Origin: Cyclaneusma minus
Taxonomy: Eukaryota; Ascomycota; Leotiomycetes; Marthamycetales; Marthamycetaceae
Direction: 5' to 3'
NCBI GenBank assembly: GCA_037179335.1
Contig: JAKZHN010000006.1
Span: 868,001 to 932,000 of the forward strand
Length of the DNA: 64,000 bases
Shown here: one piece after another, positions 1-10,162 of the stretch
How positions within the stretch are numbered: the stretch's first letter is position 1
Layout: each line of letters opens with the position of its first letter
Program-made: the position numbers and the translations under genes
Notes under the pieces: generated by a model
Database searches by the model: none
What the model was told of the DNA's origin: nothing
Seen by the model: the letters and a program-made list of their open reading frames with translations, nothing else

Positions 1-2617
1 TCCGGATATACTTGCTGTCGAAGGTGTTGTGAAGACGCAACGCCATTGCGTTGAGCAGCGATGTTTTTCCGCTGCCGGAGGGGCCCATGATGACATTCAG
101 AGTCCCTGGAGGAAAGTTTGTGGTGACGGGGTGTAGGATGGTTTTCGGTGGGCTCTTTCGTCCAAGATGATCTCTCTTTTCGAGATCAACGGCGAATTGA
201 TCCAACCTGACCGTTATGGTCTTTATTTCGTCAATGGCGCGAGCGGCCAAAGCCTCTTTGCCGGCAGATAAATCCGTATCATCGGTATTTCGTGCCCTTG
301 CAATTGCGATGTCTGCTGGCATGAATCGAAGACCGACGCCCGCCAGAGTGTAGAACATGACCGAGTACGCCAGCAGAATAACGATGGGTCGAACGATCCA
401 GTCTTTCGGAAAACCCAATGAGTTCAGGATATAAGTACCGGTGTATGAGACGCAAGCTGGGTTGGACTCGCCTCCTGGGTATGGACAGTCGTAAAAGTGG
501 CCGGCAAACTCGTTGGTACATATAGCGCCGAATGCATAAAACTGTACAAAGTGTTAGTGCTTGATAGTGCTAGGCTTGCAGTTGCTCGTGGTGACATTTT
601 TTGTGCGCTCACCTTAGGCCCTTTGAAGGACTAGGAGTATTCCTAATACTTGAGAATATCTCCAGTATTGAAAATATTCCAAGTGTTCAGAGATATTCGA
701 GAATATTACGGTTATTCGGAATACTTGTGAATACTTGGAATATCCTTAATTATTGTAGATATTCCCAATTATTGGGATTGTTCCTAGTTCTTCGAAGGGT
801 CCGGGGTGGAGCGTACAAGAATTGTCACCACGAGTCTTGTAAATTTGACTTACAACATAAGCAGTCCATTTAACCCAACGGACGTAAACGGGTATGGTCT
901 GACTCTGGATGAAGTAGCCACATGACATGGATTGCATTGTGAACCCCAGATTCGCAATCAGACTCGCCCCTGCGAATGACCTACTGGCAGCAATACAGGT
1001 AGCCGCCAGGGTGACTGCAATGTAGTGACTCAACAGGACAATCGAGAAGAAAATGAAGAATGTGCCAGCATCTGGCCACAGACCAGCCATCCAGTAAAAA
1101 ATGGTGCTGTATATCAGAGGTACCGGGAGGTCTTCTAAGAAAAACCGTGCCAACCGTCTCGACAACAAAAAGGGGACCACGTCCACAACACCTTCGTTGT
1201 GTTCCCGGTCGAATAGCTGTATATCAATCGACAACCGATATATCTCGAAAATGAGAATCAGGTATGGTTGAAGCGAACATGCAATATACAATGCTCCTTC
1301 GCGTGAACGGATTCCAGCTTGGTCCTGGCCCAGGTTCAGAAAGATCCAACCAGAGACAATGCCCAATAGAATTGCCTCGACCAGCGACCCTCCCATGCCC
1401 ATCGGATCTCGATAGGTGACTTTGAGGGTGCGAGCTGACAAGACTTGGGTTTGACGGATAAAGGGAGATTGCTGTTTGGCAACCTTGGCTGTTCTCTCTG
1501 CCGTTGGACTTTGAGGTTTTTCGCTACTTGAAAAAGCCTCGATGCTTCTTACACGCCAGGCGGCTTTCAGATCATCGACTCTTTTAGAAGAAGCAGCCTC
1601 TAGCTCAGGAGACCTGTTGTCAACAGCTGCGATATCTATTAGGAACTCGGCAGGGTTGGAATAAGCAGATGGCTCAAAGCCCTGGTCCGCGAAGTAGGAT
1701 AGACAAGCATCTGCCTTGCCAGAGTAGACCGGACTTCCTCTGGATAGGATGACAAGGTGATCAAGCAGGCCCCAGATTTCTGACCTTGGCTGATGAATCG
1801 TCGTGACAATATTTCTGCCCCTTTTTGCCAAGCCTTTCAAGGTCTTCATCAGCTGGTAGACACTCGCAGAATCCAGGCCCGTTGTCGGCTCATCTAGAAA
1901 CAGAACGCTTGGGTTGCTGAGCAATTGCACGGCAATGCTTGTACGCCTCTTCTCACCACCCGAGCAGCCTTTGTGTGCGTGATTGCCAATCCTCGTGTCC
2001 GCACAATCTTTAAGGCCCAGCTCCAGAATGACTTCTTCAACCACCCTCTTCCTTTCCGCTTTTGTAGTCGGCGGCGGTAATCGCAAGTCTGCCGAGTACT
2101 GTAGCGTTTCTCTGACCGTCAACGTGGGCAGTAGGACATCTTGTTGCATGACATATGCGCTTCTGACGTTTCCCACTCCCTTGACTCCATTGAAAGTCGT
2201 AGATCCGCCGAAAGTCAAGCGACTGCTCGAGATTCGCTCTGCCATGGTGTTGAGTAGACTCGTCTTGCCGGATCCGCTGCCACCAATGATGGCAGTAAGT
2301 GCGCCGTGGGGCATATCCGCGCTAACATCATGAATGATGAACTTGGATTTCGGCTCGCCATTGTGCGCTCGTTTCCGGGAGAAATAGTTCGAGATGTCAA
2401 ACTTGTCGGCGGAGAGGTCGACTTCGACGGACAAGTCTCGGACTTGGATATCAACTGGGTTGACAGCCGAGAAGGAGATGTAATTGCTTTGTTGAGTCGT
2501 ACTCGTGAGGTTATGTGGCTCAATCTGGTCGCGATATGCTGGTTCGTCGTCCTTGCCATGCAGGTCGCCGCTGCTATGGCTGCTGCTCTCCATTGTCTGG
2601 TCGTGGCGCCTTCGCAC
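1..2617 (-). CDS. Full-length ABCG (White-type) ABC transporter, YOL075C-like, 3' part outside window
   Basis: Membrane ATP-driven exporter of the ABCG family; substrate unknown. The first exon (2617-854) encodes a first nucleotide-binding domain with Walker A GGSGSGKTS at about residue 112, a signature CSGGEKRR, Walker B LFLDEPTTGLDS and an H-loop TTIHQPRS. It continues into the first membrane domain (about residues 395-588). A 312-nt intron (542-853, GTAAGT donor, GTACAG acceptor, phase 0) follows. The second exon (541 to the window edge) resumes with FYAFGAICTNEFAGHFYDCP, a typical ABCG extracellular loop, then a second Walker A, GPSGSGKTS. The order is therefore NBD-TMD-NBD-(TMD), as in yeast YOL075C and unlike the single-unit half transporters. 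An internal Met at residue 9 is an alternative start. The second membrane domain and the stop lie outside the window. Confidence 0.9.
585..834. repeat. 250-bp imperfect palindrome filling the ABC transporter intron
   Basis: The plus strand starting at 585 (CTCGTGGTGACA...) and the minus strand starting at 834 (CTCGTGGTGACA...) read almost the same for the whole length. Shared blocks include ACTAGGA, GAATATC and ATATTCCAAGT at equal distances from both ends. The differences seen are mostly C/T or G/A changes. The arms meet near 710 with almost no loop. The element is AT-rich, lies entirely inside the intron at 542-853, and leaves only about 20-45 nt of ordinary intron at each side. I see no clear target-site duplication. 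A MITE-like or introner-like element is the best reading. Confidence 0.85.
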
Positions 2618-3274
2618 AGCATCGAATCATCAGACAAAGGTGACAGGGAAGATGGGAAACAGAAAGAACAAGGGACCTTCGAGATATCCATTCGCGAATG
2701 ATGTTCGGCCTTTCCAACCCGGGGAACGGGTGCAGTAGTCGGAGGGATCCCTCAAACGTCGCTTGCTACGCGACGTCCCTACTCCCTAGCCCCCCGTCGC
2801 TGGGCACTGCATCAAACTCGGCGTCTCGTGGTCCGTCCATGGCTGCAGAGGCGCAAAGGTCTCCGAAGGGCGCAGAATGTCACCTAAGAGCATGGCCTAG
2901 AAATTAGCTATAATGAGGATCTTACATCGAATACATTGACTTTACCCTGACCGCTGACGGCCCGTCAAATTGAGTTTAGGCGTTCCCGTCCCCAGATTTG
3001 CGGGAAGCAAAACTCAAAAACATCTTGGCGCTGTTTGAGATTGATGCACGTCTTCGGGATGACCTCGGCTGATCCGAACATCTATCTTATTCTTCCATGC
3101 ATACCTAGGTACTAACTAGCGAAAACCTATGGGCCCAGAGAGCCCTAACTCCTTGCAATGCGAGGTATAGAGCTCAAATCAACATGATCCAACAATCCCG
3201 CACCCGCTATGCTGGCCAACAGACAACCTCCGACAACGCCAGTTCGCTACCCAAGATGCAAGGCACCTGAAACT
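2618..3274. other. Intergenic: ABC transporter 5' side and kinesin 3' side
   Basis: This 657-bp stretch holds the presumed promoter of the minus-strand ABC transporter and the 3' flank of the minus-strand kinesin. The short open frames here lack family motifs and look like chance. I see no RNA gene or repeat. Confidence 0.6.
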
Positions 3275-5500
3275 TCACATCGCACTCAAGCTCGCCAGTC
3301 CCTCGTAAGCCTTCTCCACCGTCTTCGCTCCCATTCCAGGGACGCTCGTCAGCTGAGCCAGGCTTTCGATCTTGCCTCCGTCATCCTCGTGCATCAACTC
3401 CAGGAACTCGACCAGATCCTTCGCTCTCTTAGCCCCAAAGCCACTCAGTCCCTTGATCATTGTCACGTCTCGAGAGTTCACAATGTCCAGTAATGTCGAG
3501 GTCCGCGGCGATGGCGGGCCCGCATCCGCGAGAACCTTCATGTTGACTTGCTTATAGGACTTACTTCTCTTCGCCGACTTTGGGGGTACTTTGTAGGCCA
3601 AGCTATCATCATGCTCATCGATCGCTTCGTTCGGCTCGTGGTAGTCGTCATCCTCGTCTTGACTCTTATTGCTCTTCTTCGGCGGTGCGTCGAACGAAGC
3701 TTCGGGCGTAGGAAGCTGCTGGGTTGTCGCGAGTGCCGGACGTTTCTTCTCCATCTCTGCGTCTCGCTTGGCACGGATCCTTTCCCTGAGATGATCCATC
3801 TTCTTGACAAGTTTGTCTTGACCGGGGAAGAACGGCAAAGCTAGCTCATACATTTTCAGAGCACTAGCATCTTCGCCGCGCTCCTTGTGCTGCTTTGCCA
3901 TCAGGAGGAATCTGAGACCTTCAGCCCGAGCATCGTCTTGTGCGCCGTCATCGATCTTCTTCTCAAGCGCGTCCAAGCGACGTTGAACGGCCTCGCTGAT
4001 CTCGACAGGCGCCGCTGCCGCTGGCTGTTTCAAAGCACGATTGGCCAAGATCTCCGAGACTTTGCGCTCGACCATCTCCTCGATCTTGGCTGCTGACAGC
4101 TGCGCGGCATTGGCTTGCACCGGCGCGGGCCTAGAAATCTTTGTGGGACGACCGCTAGGGCCGGAATCTGAGGGACGTTTGGCAGCGTTCGTGGTAGATG
4201 GCCTCGTCGAATTTTGCGTCATGTTCAAGCGAGGTCCAGACAATGAGCGATCCGAGTACACCGAAAAGCTCTTCAGCGGCTTTTCGGGCTTTTCGGGCTT
4301 TTCGTCACCCTTCTCCTTTGAGGCCGCCGCAGACACGTTCATGTTGTGTGCCAGGGGTCTCAATGCTTGCCGTTGAAGGCTGGACATGCCATTCGACCTT
4401 GGCGGCTGTTTGAACACCACTTCATTCTCAATCTCCCTGACTTCGATGCGCTTGGCCCGCGAACTGACGTTGAGACTGCTCAGTGTATCGAGATGGTAGC
4501 TTCTCAGCGGCGAAAGATTGAGTATCATGATCGTGATTCCGTTATTCTGGCCCAGCGAAAGAATCCTAGTCATCTTCGATTCTCGATATGGAATCCTCTT
4601 GTCGCCTCGTCCAATGGCATCGACACACTGACTGAGGACGAACAGGCTCTTGTTGATGCTGGCAGATTCCACCAACCGCTCCTTGTCGTTTCCGGTGCGT
4701 CTGTTGTCTTCAGAGCCGGCCAAATCAATGGCTGAGGCTGTACTGACTCTGGTTTCATCGCCAGTCGTCTGGGACAGTTTGACCATCAGAATGGCGTGGC
4801 TTCGACTGCTTTGCGCATTGAGCTTTGTACCCGCGGTACTCCGGTTGTTGTTCGCCTCGATGTACAGCTTCTCGAAATCCTTCAGGTCGCCACAAGCTCT
4901 CTCCGATAATCCCACCACGATCGTCTTGCCGTCCTTTTCCCGTAAAGGGAGCCCAGCTGGCGCGCGCTTCTCGGGCGGCTCGAACAAATCGAAGACTTTG
5001 TCGTTGTAAATTTCGTAGTACGACAGCATGATGCCGACCTCGGTTTCCCCTCCCGAATCCTTCATAACCTTCTTTCCTCGACGGTAGATTCCACTCAGCA
5101 GCCGTGGAATAACACCACGATCTGCCAGCTTCAGTCCACCGCGCATTGTATGCGTCTTGCCAGTGCCAGTCGCGCCGTAGCAGAAGATGGTGACATCGAG
5201 TCCTTGGAAGAGCGACTTCAGATGCGGCGCAACTATTCTGGGTCAGCAAACATTGTGGCTTCTGACGCGCAGTGGGCTTCTCGTACCTTCGGCGTTGAAC
5301 AATTCCTCCTGGGTAGTTGGCATATCGTACACGCCATTGAAAGTGAAGGTAAAATCCTCCGATTCCTTCTTCGGGTTGGGGATCTTCACGGCATTCATGG
5401 GCTTGCCATGCTCGTCAATGGCCGGACGGCAGATGACATCCTTCTCAAGCTCGCTGGCGCTGAGCAGTGGCCGGATGCGGGCGACCACACGAACAGACAT
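3275..5500 (-). CDS. Kinesin-like motor with C-terminal helix-hairpin-helix (kinesin-10 / KIF22-like)
   Basis: Microtubule motor, predicted 723 aa, exons 5500-5287 and 5232-3275 with a 54-nt intron. The start MSVRVVARIRPLLS is the usual kinesin first strand, so the Met at 5500 is preferred to the in-frame one 19 codons upstream. The motor domain covers about residues 1-335: P-loop GATGTGKT at 91-98, switch I SSRSH near 213, switch II DLAGSE near 241. The middle is low-complexity with a triple EKP repeat. The C-terminus (about 655-720) carries two helix-hairpin-helix motifs (IKGLSGFGAKRAKDL and LTSVPGMGAKTVEKAYEG), the hallmark of the DNA-binding Kid/KIF22 type that moves chromosome arms. After KMTRIL the usual QD before SLG is missing, a small departure from the family. 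It is divergent from AIM24 (538 bp apart). Confidence 0.9.
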
Positions 5501-6038
5501 GGCGGTTCTTTGGCGAAGAAATGAAGAATAGGAGTATGCAGTGCAAGCAGAAATCAAAGGATATCAATGATGAACTTCCAGAGACGCCAATAACGGTGAA
5601 TGTGGTGGGCTGCGCACGAGCATGGAATGATGGTGGCTGTGGACGGCGGGCGGAAGTCCCCAAGAAGGAACGGGAGAGTTTGAGTTTCGCGGTTGGCACA
5701 GCAACGCAGCCCGGTCTTTAATTATTCCAGTCCTAACCGCTCCGCTCAATCCTAAGTGAGCATTTCCACTGCACTGGGTATTTTGTAGCTGCCTAGACCA
5801 AATCTTATTTCCCGGAATATTTCTGATCATTCGAAGTATTTCCCACTTGGACATCTCTGATCTCCTGCGTCGTTTTTGATCACTTGGATTCTAATATCAA
5901 GAGCTTGTCGTAGCGGATAGAATCCTGGATACTGCCTTCCCTCACCGCCTCAGAACCCGAGAGCGCTCGTTGACCTCATCTTCAACCCACCCACTCCCCA
6001 TCCCAGCTCACGCCCAATCCTGGCCTCCTTTGGCAGCT
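5501..6038. promoter_or_regulatory. Shared divergent promoter, kinesin / AIM24
   Basis: The 538 bp between the start codons of the minus-strand kinesin and the plus-strand AIM24 must hold both promoters. I do not recognise a specific factor site. An in-frame Met at 5970 could extend AIM24 by 23 residues but would precede the better mitochondrial leader. Confidence 0.5.
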
Positions 6039-7316
6039 ATGCGCGGTCTCTTACCCGCATCAAGTGTAGTGAAAGGCTTTCTCAGAGCCCAGCAGCCAGG
6101 CTTGAGACTGCATGGCCGCCGCGCAATCCAGATCAGCGCAACGCCAACGAGTGAAAGGCCGGCCATAAGAGATCCCTTTGGCAACTACCTTGATGCTGCT
6201 ACAGATCCCGCAGGTAATTCTCAGCGGCTCTTGGGAAACTCAGGAACTGTGCTGACAAGATGTTCAGATGCCCGCTTCGAAGTCCTTGGCGCACCTTATT
6301 CCCTTCTTTCCGTCTCTCTCTCGGCATCTCAGAAGCTCTATACACGGCGGGGGACCCTCGTGGGCGTCAGTGGGAAAGCTGAAAATGTGTGACCAGCTCT
6401 ATCTTTATATTCCTTCGTCTCCAATGGCTCTTTACTAACAACTTTGGTACTATAGGCCCAGTCCACATTAAAACTCCTTTCCCCCCTTCTTCGCCTTCCC
6501 CTTGGCGTCCCCTTCCTCTACCAACGCCTCACCTCCACGACCCCATTAACCGCTCTCATCTCCACCAAATCCCCGATCACCACAGTCACCATTCTACACC
6601 TCGATGGCACCACCGATTGGCGCGTAGCCAACCGCTCCGCCCTACTAGCCTGGACCGGCCACACCCTCTCCGTCTCCCCCACCGTAAACACCTCCCTCTC
6701 CCTCGCCCACTGGGGCAACACCAATATCGCCGGCCGCGGCTTAGTCGCATTAAGTGGCCATGGCCAAATCTACCAAGTTACCCTCGAAAGAGGCGAGGAG
6801 TTCGTAGCTGCGCCCGGAAACGTTGTCGCATACAGCGTCAACACGAATGCGCCCAGCCCCTACAGATTCAAGAGCAGCAGTCTCAATTTCCAAGTCCCGA
6901 AAACAACGGGATGGCTGAGTAGCCTGCTGCCCGACGTCAAGTTTTTCCGAGTCATGAGGGAAACACCGACATGGAGATTCTTCGCGAACATCGCTTTTTC
7001 GGTCCGAACGGCACTGCGAAGGACCATATGGGGTGACCGGTTGTTTTTGAGATTTCAGGGACCTGGAACTATCTTAATGAGTAGTAGGGCGTCGAGGATC
7101 AGCGACGTGTTGACGACGAGTGAAATCAACGAGATTGCCGACTCGCCGCCAGGGGCCGTTCAGCAGGCAGTAAAGAAAGCCACGACCCCGAAGGATGAGG
7201 TGGAGGTCAAACCGGCGAAGCGTGATGTGCCAACTGCATTCAAGGCTGCCACTGTGGGCGCAGACGGAAAGGTAAAATTCGAGGATGCAAAGAATGCTGG
7301 AGAGTTTACGAAATAA
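6039..7316 (+). CDS. AIM24: AIM24-family mitochondrial protein
   Basis: Mitochondrial inner-membrane-associated protein; the yeast member is linked to cristae organisation (MICOS) and respiratory integrity. Predicted 384 aa from exons 6039-6213, 6268-6386 and 6456-7316. Intron 1 is 54 nt and happens to be open. Intron 2 is 69 nt, has an unusual GTGTGA donor and a clear CTAAC branch site. The N-terminus MRGLLPASSVVKGFLRAQQP is basic and free of acids, as expected of a presequence. Family blocks recognised are ARFEVLGAPYSLLSVSLSAS, TRRGTLVGVSGKAEN joined across intron 2 to AQSTLKLL, GQIYQVTLERGEEFVAAPGN, and FLRFQGPGTILMSSRAS near the end. The C-terminal 60 residues are charged and poorly conserved in type. 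Confidence 0.9.
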
Positions 7317-10162
7317 AGGGTTGTTGGCACTGGGATGAGCTGTATAATAGGTGTAACACCAGGAGTTGATTAATCAACCCGCTCTATCTGTTATGGTTTC
7401 TGGGGAGAAAATTCACTACTTGGTTGTGATAAGACCCAGTCGGGTTGATGGAACGTCCATTTGGAGAGAAGAGGTTTGCCTTCGACTGGCTTTGCACGAA
7501 GCCTGCTACGCAGATACATCCTAGCACCGACTGACCTGGGATTTGTCTATAAAATGGCCGTACTCTCGTCCTCATCACAGATCCAGCCTCACTCTGCATC
7601 CTTCGACCCAGAGACATGGACGGGCATGGACATCGAATCCAATCCCATGACCGTCACTGCATGCACTCGGACGTTTCTCCGCGGCATAATGTGCTCATCC
7701 CCCACCGGTGGTGTTGGAAGCAGGATCGCATACCCTGCATTCTAGAAAGCACGACCAATCGTTCTAGAAGGTCAATTGGCAATCTCGCACGTCTTGCTCC
7801 TTTGTGTTCCTGCTCCCTGCCCTGAACGTCCAAAGTGACTCGGTGCCGTCCATCCGTGTCAACTCTCACTGGGATCTCAGCCGCTCTCCAAGATCCAATC
7901 CGTCCGTCCTTTGGATGAGCCTAATTCCCACGTATACACGGGTGATTGACGGGGTCAAATGTCAATCGGATTGGGACGAGCGGGTGTTGATGATTGACCT
8001 TCCTTTTCTTGCTGGTCTGGTCGGGCCACCGTCATGAGACAAGAAGAGTATGATAAGGAATGGATGGGACAAGCGGAGTACCAAGTCCGTTCCCAAATTG
8101 CTCCAATCTCCTATCTCCAAGTAACAGTATCGTACGTCGTCCTATCGAGCATGGCAATTGGCTTTTTGAAGTCTCGGCTAAACCTCCTCCGCCACACTCG
8201 GTGTGGGCGACAAGAAAAGATCGACGCACAGCCACAAGCACTCGCCACAGGCACTCGCCACATGCACTCGCCACATGCACAGCCACAATCTCGAAAACTT
8301 TCGTACATCTCGGACCCAACACGTGGGACAACACAAAGCAACCCTCGGTCAATCATCTCGCGATCTCACCTCGCTTCTATCAAAGACGGCAAGCATGTGG
8401 CACTCGGTAGATTCGCTGGCAGCTAGTCACTCGTCCCGCTCACCAGAACACTCAGATGACAGCTCCTCAGCTGCAGGTCGCCTTACAAGCCATGTGCCAC
8501 ATGTCGGGGACGACATCGTCACATCACAGCAACAGGAGCAGGGGCGTTCCACATGCATCTTGAAACAAACCTATCAAAGCAGCAAGCTGCACAGCCTCAC
8601 CGCATCGCTCGGCAACTGCGGAGCTTGAAGCTTGAAGCTTCTCCTCACACCCCCACGCCGAGCTGAAGCTGAGCTACTGTACGAGAGGAGGGGAGAGCTG
8701 GGAACAGAGGGGTTGTGTGGCTTGACTGCTATCCCCTCACTGTTGCCGCTTCAAGACTGTAGATCGTGGGATCTTTGGGCAGCTTGGCACAGCGGCAACG
8801 CTAGACATAGTGACAACCTCCATTCCTCGATCGGCGGTGTGGCTGGTGACGTCGCATTTTCATGGAATAAGCTTATTTTGGTCCTTCCCTTGTAAGTTGT
8901 ACAGTTCTCCTGCAGATGTGACATCCATAACAATGTCAAGTATCAGTATCACTTTGTAGTAATGTAGCACCGCCGTACAGGACCAGGTTCAACACTTCTC
9001 CATCTATGTAATATCACAATCTCACTATATTCTTAGCCAGAGAGTAAGCATTTCGCCACCGATCGACACGAACCCTAAGGGTCTGGCTGTGGCTCAGTCG
9101 TCCGCCCTGCAGCGCGCACCATGCATGCAATGCAACTCTCAGCTGGACATGGTCCTCGGGCACCCTGACAAGCCTTTTTTTGCAAGGCTTGCTGCAACTG
9201 CAAGCAATTGCATCAAGTTGCCTTAGCCTTTCCAGCACGTCATTCGAAGCTCAAAAGTAACAGAAAGCCAGGAATTTGCTAAAAGTATATAAAACCCCGG
9301 GAACGCGAGATACTCTAAGCGAGTGTGTGGCTGATCAAGAATATATCCCAATGAGGAACGGCTCTCGGCAGTTGTTAATCAAAGTTCATGAGTGAAGCAA
9401 AGAGGTTAATCCACGTAGATCGATCGGGCTCGGCAGTAAGGTGGTAGCGAATGGGGAGGAATCAACAGTAATCAATCACAAACATAGGAAATGAAGGAAC
9501 CGGCTGGAACTCTGATAAATGGCTTTTTGCATTTTGCTGCTAGGTTTGCCATATTCAGCTAAATATCTCGACTCATATTTGCCTGCCTCCTTGGGCCGCA
9601 TCAGAGAGCTTTGAGTCCACCAATTAATCCTTTCCATTGACAAGCAAGCCCAGCGCAGTTATCTTCCATTAGATTCGTAAATCATGCCCCAAAAACCTCT
9701 GAAAGCCTTCGCTGTTCGAAAGTAGTAGACGTAGCGTCGAGCCAGTAGAAGAGAAATTTGCAACACAAGATACCCCTGAGGATAGGTCTAATAGCCCCGT
9801 GTTGCCGGCCCCACCGTTGCCATCCCAATGCAAGAACCCCGGGGCACTGTACAACATCCGCGAGATAAAATAGAAAGGCAACGAAGCTGGGCTCCTCCCG
9901 TTTCAGGGTGTGCCGTGTGGTATCTGAATTCTCCCGAAAATAGTGATTTCGGACGCCGCGAAAGCAAATCTGTAAAAAGCAGCCCGTCCACCCGTCCCAT
10001 TGTGCGGAGGCAGTCGCACCCTCTTCAAGCAAAAAGTAACATAGAAAAAGCCGTGTGAGAAAAGTACAAAGCCTCTCAAGCCTTCGGGGTATATTGTTCA
10101 AAAGGACCGAAATTCGAATCGAATAGTGTATGGAATAGAAAAGTAGAATAGAATAGGAGACA
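7317..10162. other. 2.8-kb gap between convergent AIM24 and Grainyhead-like genes
   Basis: It holds the 3' flanks of two convergent genes. Open frames are all under 145 codons, overlap each other in several frames and show no motif. A 13-bp minisatellite lies at 8231-8290. A short hairpin (8-bp stem, T-rich loop) lies near 9171-9193. No gene could be supported. Confidence 0.55.
8231..8290. repeat. 13-bp minisatellite, about four copies
   Basis: The unit GCCACANGCACTC begins at 8231, 8244, 8257 and 8270 (the last one base short) and trails off as GCCACAATC. Copies differ mainly at the seventh base. Confidence 0.8.

Noticed and set aside
8620..8642. AGCTTGAAGCTTGAAGCTTC short repeat
   Set aside because: Two and a half copies of a 9-bp word; chance level.
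9171..9193. 8-bp stem with T-rich loop in the AIM24/Grainyhead gap
   Set aside because: A bacterial-terminator look-alike has no such meaning in a fungal nucleus.
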